Positions 44,305-52,480 of a stretch of 64,000 nt of DNA are shown here, one piece after another; position 1 is the first letter of the stretch; each line of letters opens with the position of its first letter. This DNA is from Streptomyces abyssalis (GTDB lineage Bacteria > Actinomycetota > Actinomycetes > Streptomycetales > Streptomycetaceae), in contig NZ_LJGT01000038.1 in assembly GCF_001751365.1 (NCBI RefSeq), positions 969,540 through 1,033,539 on the forward strand. Direction: 5' to 3'. The translations under genes were made by a program, and so were the position numbers. Under the pieces are notes generated by a model. It had not been told where the DNA came from and made no database searches. It worked only from the letters and a program-made list of their open reading frames with translations.

Positions 44305-44925
44305 GTGGACAACGCGGATAGCATCGGCCGCATGCCGGTCAAGCGCGACACCTACACACCCGACTCGCTGCTGAAAGTCGCCGTGGAGGTGTTCAACGAG
44401 CGCGGTTACGACGGCACCTCGATGGAGCATCTCTCCCAGGCCGCCGGCATCTCGAAGTCGTCGATCTACCACCACGTACGCGGCAAGGAGGAGCTGCTGC
44501 GCCGGGCGATAAGCCGGGCCCTCAGCGGGCTGTTCGGCGTCCTCGACGAGCCGCGTGCGCGCGAGGGCCACGCGATCGACAGGCTGGAGCACGTCACCCG
44601 CCGCACCGTCGAGGTGCTGACGGCGGAGCTGCCGTACGTGACGCTGCTGCTGCGGGTCCGCGGCAACACCGACACCGAACGGTGGGCGATGGCCCGCCGC
44701 AGGGAGTTCGACCAGCGGGTCTCGGAGCTGATCAAGCAGGCCGTGGCGGAGGGCGACCTGCGGGCCGACGTGGACGTACGGCTGGCGACGAGGCTGCTCT
44801 TCGGAATGATCAACTCCATCGTGGAGTGGTACCGGCCCTCGCGTGCCGGGCGTGGAAACACCGCCACCAGCGACGAGGTGGCGGAGGCCGTCGTGCGCAC
44901 GGCCTTCGCGGGTCTGCGCAGCTGA
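44305..44925 (+). CDS. TetR-family regulator, probable phenylacetate repressor (PaaR-like)
   Basis: A 206-residue TetR repressor. The N-terminal helix-turn-helix is SLLKVAVEVFNERGYDGTSMEHLSQAAGISKSSIYHHVRGKEELL; the ligand-binding half contains RLEHVTRRTVEVLTAELPYVTLLLRVRG and MINSIVEWYRPS. GTG 44305 is taken as start; ATG 44332 (MPVKRDTYTP) is a good alternative. Its position next to paaN, the 18-bp inverted repeat ahead of it and the same repeat before paaA argue that it represses both loci and is released by phenylacetyl-CoA or a related ligand (inference by analogy with actinobacterial PaaR). Confidence 0.88.
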   Translation: MDNADSIGRMPVKRDTYTPDSLLKVAVEVFNERGYDGTSMEHLSQAAGISKSSIYHHVRGKEELLRRAISRALSGLFGVLDEPRAREGHAIDRLEHVTRRTVEVLTAELPYVTLLLRVRGNTDTERWAMARRREFDQRVSELIKQAVAEGDLRADVDVRLATRLLFGMINSIVEWYRPSRAGRGNTATSDEVAEAVVRTAFAGLRS

Positions 44926-44949
44926 CCGGGACCCGCCTGCTCGCGCGCC

Positions 44950-46632
44950 TCAGCCTGCTCCGGGCGACCCGGAGCCGAGGAGGACTCCCGGATTGAGGAT
45001 GCCCCTCGGGTCGAGGGCCGACTTGGCGGCCCGCAGGGCGAGGGCGAACGGCTCGGGGCGCTGCCGGTCGTAGCCGGGCCGGTGGTCCCTGCCGACGGCG
45101 TGATGGTGGGTGACGGTGGCTCCGTGCCTGCCGAGCGTCTCCATGGCCGCGCTCTTGATCTCGTCCCACATGGCCACCTCCCGGCCGCGTCGTCCGGCCG
45201 CGATCACCGTGAAGTACGGGGCGGGCCCGTCCGGATACACGTGTGTCAGGCGGCAGTTGACCAGCCCGGGGCTGCCGGTGATCTCCTTCACCGCTGCCGC
45301 GGTCCCGGTGCGGACCGCCTCGTACAGACCGGCGAACCGGTCCCAGGTGCACGCCGTCTCGAAGGTCTCCGTGATCGCGCTCATCCGCGCCAGCCCGTCC
45401 CGCAGATACGGCATGCGTACGAACGCGGACCGCCAGGCGTCGACGGCGTCGTCACGGGCCGCGGGGCCGCCGTCACCGTCACCGCCGCCCGGGGCGGAGG
45501 CGGAGGCGGGAACACGCCCGCCGTGGTCGGCGGCGAGAGCGCACAGCTCCGCCAGCCGCCCGTCCACCGGGTGGTGCGCGGATTCCACGCCCAGCACCAG
45601 CACGCTGTCCCCGCCCTGCGCCGCGCCCGCGAGAGCGGCCTCGCCCGGGTCGAGCAGCCTGCAGTTGGCCGGGTGGAGTCCGGACTGCGAGATCGCCCGT
45701 ACGGCTTCCGCCGCGTCCGCGAAGTCCGCGAACAGCACGGCGGCGGAGGCCTTGTGCACGGGACGGTCCTGCAGCCGCATCCACGCCTCGGTGATCACGC
45801 CGAGGGTCCCCTCGGAGCCGAGGAAGAGCCGGTCGGGGGACGGACCCGCACCCGAACCGGGCAGGCGCCAGGACTCGGAGACGCCGGCGGGAGTCACCAC
45901 GCGCATCGACTCGACGAAGTCGTCGATGTGGGTGTGCAGCGTCGCGTAGTGCCCTCCGGCGCGGGTGGCCAGCCAGCCGCCCAGCGTGGAGAACTCGAAG
46001 CTCTGCGGGAAATGCCTCAGCGTCAGGCCCCCGCCGTGGTCGCGCAGTTGCCGCTCCAGCGCCGGCCCGAGGACGCCCGCCTGGATGCGGGCCGCCCTGC
46101 TGGTCGTGTCCACCTCCAGCACCCGGTCCATCGCGGAGAGATCGAGCGAGAGGACTCCGGAGTGGTCGCCGCCGCGGTATTCGACGCCGCCGACCACCGA
46201 GCTGCCGCCGCCGTACGGGATCAGGGCGGCGTTCCGCGTGCCCGCCCAGTCGAGCAGATCCACCAGCTCCGCCTCGGTGCGCGGGAAGGCGACGAGATCG
46301 GGTGCGGCGGCCAGATCGCCGTGCAGGGCGCGGACGACGTCGCGGTACGCCTTGCCGTAGGTGTGGGCCGCACGGTCCGCCGTACCGTCCGAGACCAGGT
46401 GCGCGAGCGAGCCGGGGACCCGTATCCGCGGGGGCGCGAGAGTGAGGGCGGCGGCGTCCGGCACGGGCAGCGGTGCGGACGGCAGCCCGGGGATCATCGT
46501 GGCGAGAGCGGCGCACTCGCTGTCGGGCAGCGCCTGGTCCGTACGTCCCCAGCCCCACCAGGACCGGCCGGCCGCGGCCGTGCGGCCGGCCGGTGTGCTC
46601 CGCGTACTGCCCGGTGAATGCTCTGCGGCCAT
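44950..46632 (-). CDS. FAD-binding oxidase, alkyldihydroxyacetonephosphate synthase-like
   Basis: A 560-residue PCMH/VAO-type flavoprotein. The FAD site reads LIPYGGGSSVVGGVE and FSTLGGWLATRAGGHYATLHTHIDDFVESMRVVTPAG, and the C-terminal active-site block is TVTHHHAVGRDHRPGY, the His-rich motif of alkyl-DHAP synthases, which swap an acyl for an alkyl chain in ether lipid synthesis. Bacterial relatives may act on other substrates such as D-2-hydroxyacids. ATG 46632 has GGAGGG five bases upstream. A 10-residue Gly/Asp-rich insertion (GGGDGDGGPA) sits near residue 395. It lies between paaR-like and AsnC genes and is not clearly part of either unit. Confidence 0.85.
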   Translation of the reverse strand: MAAEHSPGSTRSTPAGRTAAAGRSWWGWGRTDQALPDSECAALATMIPGLPSAPLPVPDAAALTLAPPRIRVPGSLAHLVSDGTADRAAHTYGKAYRDVVRALHGDLAAAPDLVAFPRTEAELVDLLDWAGTRNAALIPYGGGSSVVGGVEYRGGDHSGVLSLDLSAMDRVLEVDTTSRAARIQAGVLGPALERQLRDHGGGLTLRHFPQSFEFSTLGGWLATRAGGHYATLHTHIDDFVESMRVVTPAGVSESWRLPGSGAGPSPDRLFLGSEGTLGVITEAWMRLQDRPVHKASAAVLFADFADAAEAVRAISQSGLHPANCRLLDPGEAALAGAAQGGDSVLVLGVESAHHPVDGRLAELCALAADHGGRVPASASAPGGGDGDGGPAARDDAVDAWRSAFVRMPYLRDGLARMSAITETFETACTWDRFAGLYEAVRTGTAAAVKEITGSPGLVNCRLTHVYPDGPAPYFTVIAAGRRGREVAMWDEIKSAAMETLGRHGATVTHHHAVGRDHRPGYDRQRPEPFALALRAAKSALDPRGILNPGVLLGSGSPGAG

Positions 46633-46803
46633 GGGGACCCTCCGCTCGCTCCGGCCGTTCGGCGGCCCGTCCGCGGACGGGCGGTCCCCGGCCGCACCGG
46701 AGTCACGGCGGTCCCGGCGGGCGCGCACGGTTACTGGAGGGTAATTTCGCTGGTGCGCCGGGCGCAAGATCCTGACCGCGGCGGCGGCTTCACGTATGCG
46801 GCC

Positions 46804-47337
46804 TCAGATCTCCGGCTCCAGATGGGTCTCCTCGAAGACGAGCAGGGTCCGCGTGCTGATCACCTCCGGGATCGACTGGATCCTCGTCAGCACGAGGTCA
46901 CGCAGCGACCTGTTGTCGGCGGTGTGCACCAGCAGCAGCACGTCGAAGTCCCCGCTGACCAGCGCCATGTGCGTGGCCCCCGGCAGCCGCAGCAGCTTCT
47001 CGCGGACGCTGCGCCAGGAGTCCTGCACGATCTTGAGGGTGATGTACGCGGACGCGCCCTGCCCCGCCCGCTCCTCGTCGATGCGGGCACTGAAGCCCCG
47101 TATCACGCCGTCGTCCACCAGCCGGTTGATGCGGGCGTAGGCGTTGGCGCGGGAGATGTGGACCTGGTCCGCCAGCGCCCGTACGGACATCCGGCCGTCC
47201 GCGCGCAGCAGCCGCAGTATCTCCCTGTCGACGGGGTCCAGCGGGCGGGCGGGGGGCCGGCGGTCCAGAGCCTCCGCACCTTCCGGGCCCGGGCCCCCGG
47301 GTCCGCCGGCCGAATCGGCAATCTGTCCGTCCGGCAT
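46804..47337 (-). CDS. Lrp/AsnC-family regulator (BkdR-like)
   Basis: A 177-residue feast/famine regulator. After a Gly/Pro-rich tail (1-32), the helix-turn-helix is LDPVDREILRLLRADGRMSVRALADQVHISRANAYARINRLVDDGVI; the C-terminal RAM domain contains ASAYITLKIVQDSWRSVREKLLRLPGATHMALVSGDFDVLLLVHTADNRSLRDLV and binds small ligands such as amino acids while forming octamers. GGGGAGG precedes ATG 47337. It is divergent from bkdA set 2 across a 348-bp gap, the arrangement of bkdR in pseudomonads, where leucine/isoleucine/valine act as effectors. Control of bkd set 2 is a reasonable inference. Confidence 0.9.
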   Translation of the reverse strand: MPDGQIADSAGGPGGPGPEGAEALDRRPPARPLDPVDREILRLLRADGRMSVRALADQVHISRANAYARINRLVDDGVIRGFSARIDEERAGQGASAYITLKIVQDSWRSVREKLLRLPGATHMALVSGDFDVLLLVHTADNRSLRDLVLTRIQSIPEVISTRTLLVFEETHLEPEI

Positions 47338-47685
47338 GCCCTGTGGCCTCCCCTGCTTGGACGTCTTGCCTCCATCGAACGCATGGTCGCTCAACTTGTC
47401 CACAGCCTGACCCCGCCTGTAGCCAAAATGTGCCGGCAACCGAACAATCGGTAGGGGAGCACGGCACCAACGCGCTTCCACGCCCATCGGGGCCTGTCCG
47501 GGTACCCGCTCCCCATGGCTCCGCGCCGGGGGGCCACCGGGACAGGCCCTGGAGCCCCACGACCGGCAACGGCACATCGACATCCCGGCCCGCAACCGGC
47601 CACGGCCCAGCGGCAACCCCGAGACAACCGCAGCCCTGGCAGTCCCACTGAGTCCTGACAGTCCCCACTGAGTGAGGTGCTCACC
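47338..47685. promoter_or_regulatory. Divergent control region of AsnC gene and bkdA set 2
   Basis: 348 bp without a gene. Contents: a PaaR-box variant (ACCGAACAATCGGTAGGG, 47439-47456), near AAAATGTGCCGGCAACC; a long inverted repeat with 10-bp arms GGGCCTGTCC (47490-47499) and GGACAGGCCC (47540-47549); and short direct repeats AGTCC/CACTGAGT just before bkdA. Confidence 0.6.
47439..47456. promoter_or_regulatory. Variant PaaR box upstream of AsnC/bkdA set 2
   Basis: ACCGAACAATCGGTAGGG matches the 18-bp paa operator at 15 of 18 positions, including the central ACCGAAC and ATCGGT. It could be a weaker PaaR site or an unrelated AsnC target. Confidence 0.4.
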
Positions 47686-48894
47686 ATGACCGTTCTCGAG
47701 CAGTCCGGTGCCTACCACCTCGCGCCGCCCCCGGCCTGGCGCCCCCGCCGCGACCCCGCTCCCCTGCTGCCCGACCGGGAGCCGCTGCGGCTGCTCGGCA
47801 CCGGTGCGGAGCTGGACGGCGATCTGCTCCACGAGCTGTACGGACACCTGGTGCGCGGCCGCCGGTTCAACGAGCAGGCCACGGCGCTGACCAAGCAGGG
47901 CCGCCTCGCCGTCTATCCGTCCTCCACGGGCCAGGAGGCCGCAGAGGTCGCGGCGGCGCTGGCCCTGCGCGAGCAGGACTGGCTCTTCCCCAGCTACCGG
48001 GACACCCTCGCGGCCGTCGCCCGCGGCCTCGACCCCGTCGCCGTGCTGTCGCTGCTGCGCGGCGACTGGCACAGCGGCTACGACTCGCGCGCGAGCCGAG
48101 TCGCCCCCCTCAGCACCCCGCTGGCCACCCAGCTGCCGCACGCGGTGGGGCTGGCGCACGCGGCACGCCTCAAGGGGGACGACGTGGTGGCGCTCGCGAT
48201 GGTGGGCGACGGCGGCACCAGCGAGGGCGACTTCCACGAGGCGCTCAACTTCGCCGCCGTGTGGCAGGCCCCCGTCGTCTTCCTCGTGCAGAACAACGGC
48301 TTCGCGATCTCCGTACCGCTGGCGAAACAGACCGCGGCGCCGTCCCTCGCGCACAAGGCGGTGGGTTACGGAATGCCGGGCCGGCTCGTCGACGGCAACG
48401 ACGCGGCGGCCATGCACCTCGTGCTCACGGACGCCGTCGAACGGGCCCGCAGGGGCGAGGGCCCATGCCTGGTCGAGGCGGTGACGTACCGCCTCGAAGC
48501 GCACACCAACGCCGACGACGCCACCCGCTACCGGGAGGCCGCCGAGGTGGACGCCTGGCGCGAGCACGACCCGCTCGTGCTGATGGAGCGGGAGCTGCGC
48601 ACGCGCGGGCTCCTCGACGACGAGGGAGCGCGGGAGGCACGCGAGGAGGCGGAGCGGATGGCGGGTGACCTGCGTGAGCGCATGCACCAGGAGCCGGACC
48701 TGCATCCGATGGACCTCTTCGACCACGTCTTCGCCCACAGGACCGCGCAGTTGCACCAGCAGGCCGAGCGGCTGCGCGCGGAGCTCGAGGCCGCCGAGGC
48801 GGAGGGGACCCCGGCGGCCGCAGAGCGGCACGGAGGCACCCGGCTGCACACGGACACCCGGCAGCACACGGACGAGCAGGGGGGCCGGAAATGA
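47686..48894 (+). CDS. bkdA: Branched-chain 2-oxoacid dehydrogenase E1 alpha, set 2
   Basis: A second, paralogous E1 alpha (402 residues). The ThDP motif is AMVGDGGTSEGDFHEALNF with FLVQNNGFAIS; EAVTYRLEAHTNADDATRYR is the loop block phosphorylated in the animal enzyme. It lacks the Lys/Ala-rich extension of the set 1 protein but has a charged C-terminal tail (about 350-402) with a repeated HTDTRQHTD. ATG 47686 follows GTGAGG. First gene of bkdABC set 2, coupled to bkdB by an ATGA overlap and divergent from an AsnC/Lrp gene. Confidence 0.95.
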   Translation: MTVLEQSGAYHLAPPPAWRPRRDPAPLLPDREPLRLLGTGAELDGDLLHELYGHLVRGRRFNEQATALTKQGRLAVYPSSTGQEAAEVAAALALREQDWLFPSYRDTLAAVARGLDPVAVLSLLRGDWHSGYDSRASRVAPLSTPLATQLPHAVGLAHAARLKGDDVVALAMVGDGGTSEGDFHEALNFAAVWQAPVVFLVQNNGFAISVPLAKQTAAPSLAHKAVGYGMPGRLVDGNDAAAMHLVLTDAVERARRGEGPCLVEAVTYRLEAHTNADDATRYREAAEVDAWREHDPLVLMERELRTRGLLDDEGAREAREEAERMAGDLRERMHQEPDLHPMDLFDHVFAHRTAQLHQQAERLRAELEAAEAEGTPAAAERHGGTRLHTDTRQHTDEQGGRK

Positions 48895-49994
48895 GCACAG
48901 CGACGGGCACGTCGTTGCAGCCCGGTGCGCAGCCGGCCCGGGAGTCCGCGCGCAAGCCGTCCACGATGGCGCAGGCCCTCAACCGGGCGCTGCGCGACGC
49001 CCTGGCCGCCGACCCGGACGTGCATGTCTTCGGTGAGGACGTCGGCACGCTCGGCGGCGTCTTCCGCGTGACGGACGGTCTGGCGGCGGAGTTCGGCGAG
49101 AACCGCTGCACCGACACCCCGCTCGCCGAGGCCGGCATCCTCGGCACCGCGGTCGGCATGGCCATGTACGGCATGCGGCCCGTGGTCGAGATGCAGTTCG
49201 ACGCCTTCGCCTACCCCGGGTTCGAGCAGCTCGTCTCGCACATCTCGCGGATGCGCAACCGCACGCGGGGCGCACTGCCGATGCCGCTGACGGTGCGGGT
49301 GCCCTACGGCGGAGGAATCGGCGGCGTCGAGCACCACAGCGACTCCTCCGAGGCGTACTACATGGCCACGCCCGGCCTCCACGTCGTCACTCCGGCCACC
49401 GTCGCCGACGCCTACGGGCTGCTGCGCCACAGCATCGCGAGCGACGACCCGGTGATCTTCCTGGAGCCCAAGCGGCTGTACTGGGGCAAGGACGACTGGT
49501 CTCCGGAGCAGCCGGACGAGGTGCCGGGGATCGGCCGCGCGGTGGTCCGCCGCCCGGGCACCTCGGCCACGCTGATCACCTACGGGCCTTCGCTGCCCGT
49601 CTGCATGGACGCCGCCGAGGCGGCGGCCCGTGACGAGGGCCTGGAGCTGGAGGTCGTCGACCTGCGGTCGCTCGTGCCGTTCGACGAGGAGACGGTCGTG
49701 GCGTCCGTACGGCGCACGGGCCGGGCCGTCGTCGTGCACGAGTCGACGGGCTTCGCCGGTCCGGGCGCGGAGGTGGCGGCACGCGTCAGCGAGCGCTGCT
49801 TCCATCACCTGGAGGCGCCGGTGCTGCGCGTCGCGGGCTTCGACATCCCGTATCCGCCGCCGATGCTGGAGCAGCATCATCTGCCGGACGTGGACCGGGT
49901 GCTGGACGCGGTCGCACGGCTCCAGTGGGAGAGCGAATGGCGTGCCGGCGAGGCGGCGGGAGATGCCGGGCGCGCCGGGGGAGGGGATCGCTGA
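48891..49994 (+). CDS. bkdB: Branched-chain 2-oxoacid dehydrogenase E1 beta, set 2
   Basis: A 367-residue E1 beta paralogue: STMAQALNRALRDALAADPDVHVFGEDVGTLGG, DTPLAEAGILGTAVGMAMYGMRPVVEMQF, RVPYGGGIGGVEHHSDS and FAGPGAEVAARVSERCFHHLEAPVLRV all match the family. Its ATG overlaps the bkdA stop (ATGA) and its own stop overlaps the E2 start by one base (TGATG), so the three subunits are made in step. A Gly/Ala-rich C-terminal tail follows the fold. Confidence 0.96.
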   Translation: MSTATGTSLQPGAQPARESARKPSTMAQALNRALRDALAADPDVHVFGEDVGTLGGVFRVTDGLAAEFGENRCTDTPLAEAGILGTAVGMAMYGMRPVVEMQFDAFAYPGFEQLVSHISRMRNRTRGALPMPLTVRVPYGGGIGGVEHHSDSSEAYYMATPGLHVVTPATVADAYGLLRHSIASDDPVIFLEPKRLYWGKDDWSPEQPDEVPGIGRAVVRRPGTSATLITYGPSLPVCMDAAEAAARDEGLELEVVDLRSLVPFDEETVVASVRRTGRAVVVHESTGFAGPGAEVAARVSERCFHHLEAPVLRVAGFDIPYPPPMLEQHHLPDVDRVLDAVARLQWESEWRAGEAAGDAGRAGGGDR

Positions 49995-51472
49995 TGGCCT
50001 CCGTGCGGGAGTTCACGCTTCCCGACCTGGGAGAAGGGCTGACGGAGGCGACCGTCGTGCGGTGGCTGGTGGCCGTCGGCGACGTCGTGGCGGTGGACCA
50101 GTCCGTCGTCGAGGTCGAGACGGCCAAGGCGCTCGTGGACGTTCCCTGCCCGTACGGCGGAGTGGTCACCGCGCGCTACGGGGGGGAGGGCGCGGAGATC
50201 CCGGTCGGCGCTCCGCTGCTGACGGTGGCCGTGGGTGCGTCGCAGGAGGAAACGCAGCAGGAACCGCAGCAGGACGCGCCGCCTGCCGCCGCTGCGCGTA
50301 CGGAAGCGTCCGCCGCCCAGGACGAGAACGTGCACGCGGACGCGGAGCTCGTGCACGCAGAGGCTGAAAGCTCCGGAAACGTCCTGGTCGGTTACGGCAC
50401 AGGAGCCCCGGCAGGCCGCCGTCGACGTTCCCGCCCCGTCGACGGATTCCGCCCGCCGGCGGCCGCGGCCTCTGCTCCGCCGCCCGCTCCAAGAGCGGCG
50501 GAGCAGGGCCCGGTCGCCGTCATCTCACCGCTCGTCCGGCGCATCGCCCGCGAGCACGACCTGGATCTGCGCGGAATCACCGGCACCGGCCCCGACGGGC
50601 TGATCCTGCGCGCGGACGTCGAGCGCGCGGCGGGCACCCGCGAAGCGACCGGGCAGACCGCGCCGGCGTCGGCGCCCCTGCCCGAGGCGCTGCCCGCGAC
50701 GCAGCCCGTGACACAGCAGGCGACGCAGCCGGCGGCACAGCAGGCAGCCCCGGCGGCTACGGACCCGGGCACGGCCACGCGCGTTCCGCTGACCGGTTTC
50801 CGCGGCACCGTCGCCGACAAGCTCTCGCGCAGCCGCCGCGAGATCCCCGACGCCACCTGCTGGGTCGACGCCGACGCGACCGAACTCCTCGCCGCCCGCC
50901 GGGCGATGAACTCCCCCGCCGGGACCGGCGAAGCGTCAAAGGTCTCGCTGCTGGCGCTGCTCGCCCGCATCTGCACGGCCGCGCTCGCCCGCTTCCCGGA
51001 CCTCAACGCGACCGTCGACACCGAGGCCCGGGAGATCGTGCGCCGGTCCGAGGTGCATCTCGGGTTCGCCGCGCAGACCCCCCGGGGGCTCGTCGTCCCG
51101 GTGGTGCGGGACGCGCACACCATGAACGCGGTCCGGCTCGGCGAGGAGATCGCGCGGCTGACCGAGTCGGCGCGGAACGGCGAACTCACGCCGGGCGACA
51201 TGACCGGCGGCACCTTCACGCTCAACAACTACGGCGTCTTCGGTGTCGACGGCTCGATCCCGATCATCAACCACCCCGAGGCCGCGATGCTCGGCGTCGG
51301 CCGCATCGCCGAGAAGCCGTGGGTGCACCAGGGGGAGCTGGCGGTGCGCCACGTCGTGCAGTTGTCCTTCACCTTCGACCACAGGGTGTGCGACGGCGGT
51401 ACGGCGGGCGGATTCCTGCGCCATGTCGCGGACTGCGTGGAACAGCCGGCGGTGCTCCTCCGTACGCTCTAG
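49994..51472 (+). CDS. bkdC: Branched-chain 2-oxoacid dehydrogenase E2, set 2
   Basis: A 492-residue E2: lipoyl domain with Lys45 (VEVETAKALVDVP), a long linker with Gln/Pro/Ala repeats (about 82-170 and 235-275, including TQPVTQQATQPAAQQA), subunit-binding domain (VISPLVRRIAREHDLDLRGI, TGPDGLILRADV) and catalytic domain ending SFTFDHRVCDGGTAGGFL with the catalytic His and Asp. Set 2 may favour a different branched oxoacid or growth stage from set 1. The mobA-like gene begins only 3 bases after its stop. Confidence 0.95.
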   Translation: MASVREFTLPDLGEGLTEATVVRWLVAVGDVVAVDQSVVEVETAKALVDVPCPYGGVVTARYGGEGAEIPVGAPLLTVAVGASQEETQQEPQQDAPPAAAARTEASAAQDENVHADAELVHAEAESSGNVLVGYGTGAPAGRRRRSRPVDGFRPPAAAASAPPPAPRAAEQGPVAVISPLVRRIAREHDLDLRGITGTGPDGLILRADVERAAGTREATGQTAPASAPLPEALPATQPVTQQATQPAAQQAAPAATDPGTATRVPLTGFRGTVADKLSRSRREIPDATCWVDADATELLAARRAMNSPAGTGEASKVSLLALLARICTAALARFPDLNATVDTEAREIVRRSEVHLGFAAQTPRGLVVPVVRDAHTMNAVRLGEEIARLTESARNGELTPGDMTGGTFTLNNYGVFGVDGSIPIINHPEAAMLGVGRIAEKPWVHQGELAVRHVVQLSFTFDHRVCDGGTAGGFLRHVADCVEQPAVLLRTL

Positions 51473-51475
51473 TGC

Positions 51476-52480
51476 GTGACACCTGACGCACACGCGTACA
51501 CGCACGACGCCGTCGTCCTCGCGGGCGGCGGCGCCAGGCGCCTCGGCGGCACGGACAAACCGTCGCTGACCGTCGGTGCCCGCACCCTCCTCGACCGGGT
51601 GCTGTCCGCGTGCGCCGACGCGTCCACGACGGTCGTCGTCGGCCCGCGCAGGCCCACGTACCGGCCGGTGTCGTGGGTGCGCGAGGACCCGCCGGGCGGC
51701 GGGCCGCTGACGGCCCTCGACGCCGGGCTGCGATCGGTCACGGGCGGGACGGTGCTCGTCCTCTCCGCCGATCTGCCCTTCCTGCGGCCGGAAACCGTAC
51801 ATGCGCTGCTGGCGGCGGTCGGCGTGGCACCGCTCGGGAACGGGCGTACTCCTGCGGACACGAGTGCGGGCGCGGACACGGGTACGGGGACGAGCGCGGG
51901 CGCGGACACGGGGACGGACGCGGGCCCGGCCGCGAGCGACAGCGGGGACGGCACCGAGGGCGCGCTGGTGAACGACGGCCGTGACCAGCCGCTGCTCGCC
52001 GCCTACCGCACCGAATCGCTCCGCCGCGAACTGGCCCTGCTGCGCACCGAATACGGAAGCCTCACCGGTCTCCCCTTGCGGCTGCTCCTTCCTGAGCTGA
52101 GACTTCGTCGCATCGATATCGCCGTCGGCCGCAGGCCGGCCACATCGGACGCCCTCGACTGCGACACCTGGGAAGACGTCGCCGCCGCCAGGGCCCGTAT
52201 CAGGGAGCATGACACCGTGCTGGACGAATGGATGGCCGCAGCCAAGGCCGAACTCGGCATCGAAACCGACGTCGACACCGCCGCACTCCTCGACCTGGCA
52301 CGCGACGCCGCGCACGGCGTCGCCCGCCCCGCCGCACCGCTGACCACGTTCCTCGTGGGTTACGCCGCCGCCCGGCGCGGCGGCACCGCCGAGGACATCG
52401 CGGAGACGGTGGACAAGGCCGCCCGGCTCGCGGCGCGTTGGGCCGAGGAGAGCGAAGAGGAGCAGGGCGAAGGTCGATGA
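51476..52480 (+). CDS. MobA-like NTP transferase fused to DUF6457 domain
   Basis: A 334-residue fusion. Residues about 10-235 are a MobA-type nucleotidyltransferase: VVLAGGGARRLGGTDKPSL (GTP and metal loop), PPGGGPLTALDAGL, SADLPFL (metal Asp) and a final CDTWEDV. MobA adds GMP to molybdopterin; members of this group may act on other cofactors. Residues about 245-330 form an all-helical DUF6457 domain (LDEWMAAAKAELGIETDVD, PLTTFLVGYAAARRGG). A low-complexity insert of TSAGADTGTG repeats (about 120-145) breaks the transferase. GTG 51476 lies 3 bases after bkdC; the gene overlaps moeA by ATGA. Confidence 0.88.
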   Translation: MTPDAHAYTHDAVVLAGGGARRLGGTDKPSLTVGARTLLDRVLSACADASTTVVVGPRRPTYRPVSWVREDPPGGGPLTALDAGLRSVTGGTVLVLSADLPFLRPETVHALLAAVGVAPLGNGRTPADTSAGADTGTGTSAGADTGTDAGPAASDSGDGTEGALVNDGRDQPLLAAYRTESLRRELALLRTEYGSLTGLPLRLLLPELRLRRIDIAVGRRPATSDALDCDTWEDVAAARARIREHDTVLDEWMAAAKAELGIETDVDTAALLDLARDAAHGVARPAAPLTTFLVGYAAARRGGTAEDIAETVDKAARLAARWAEESEEEQGEGR

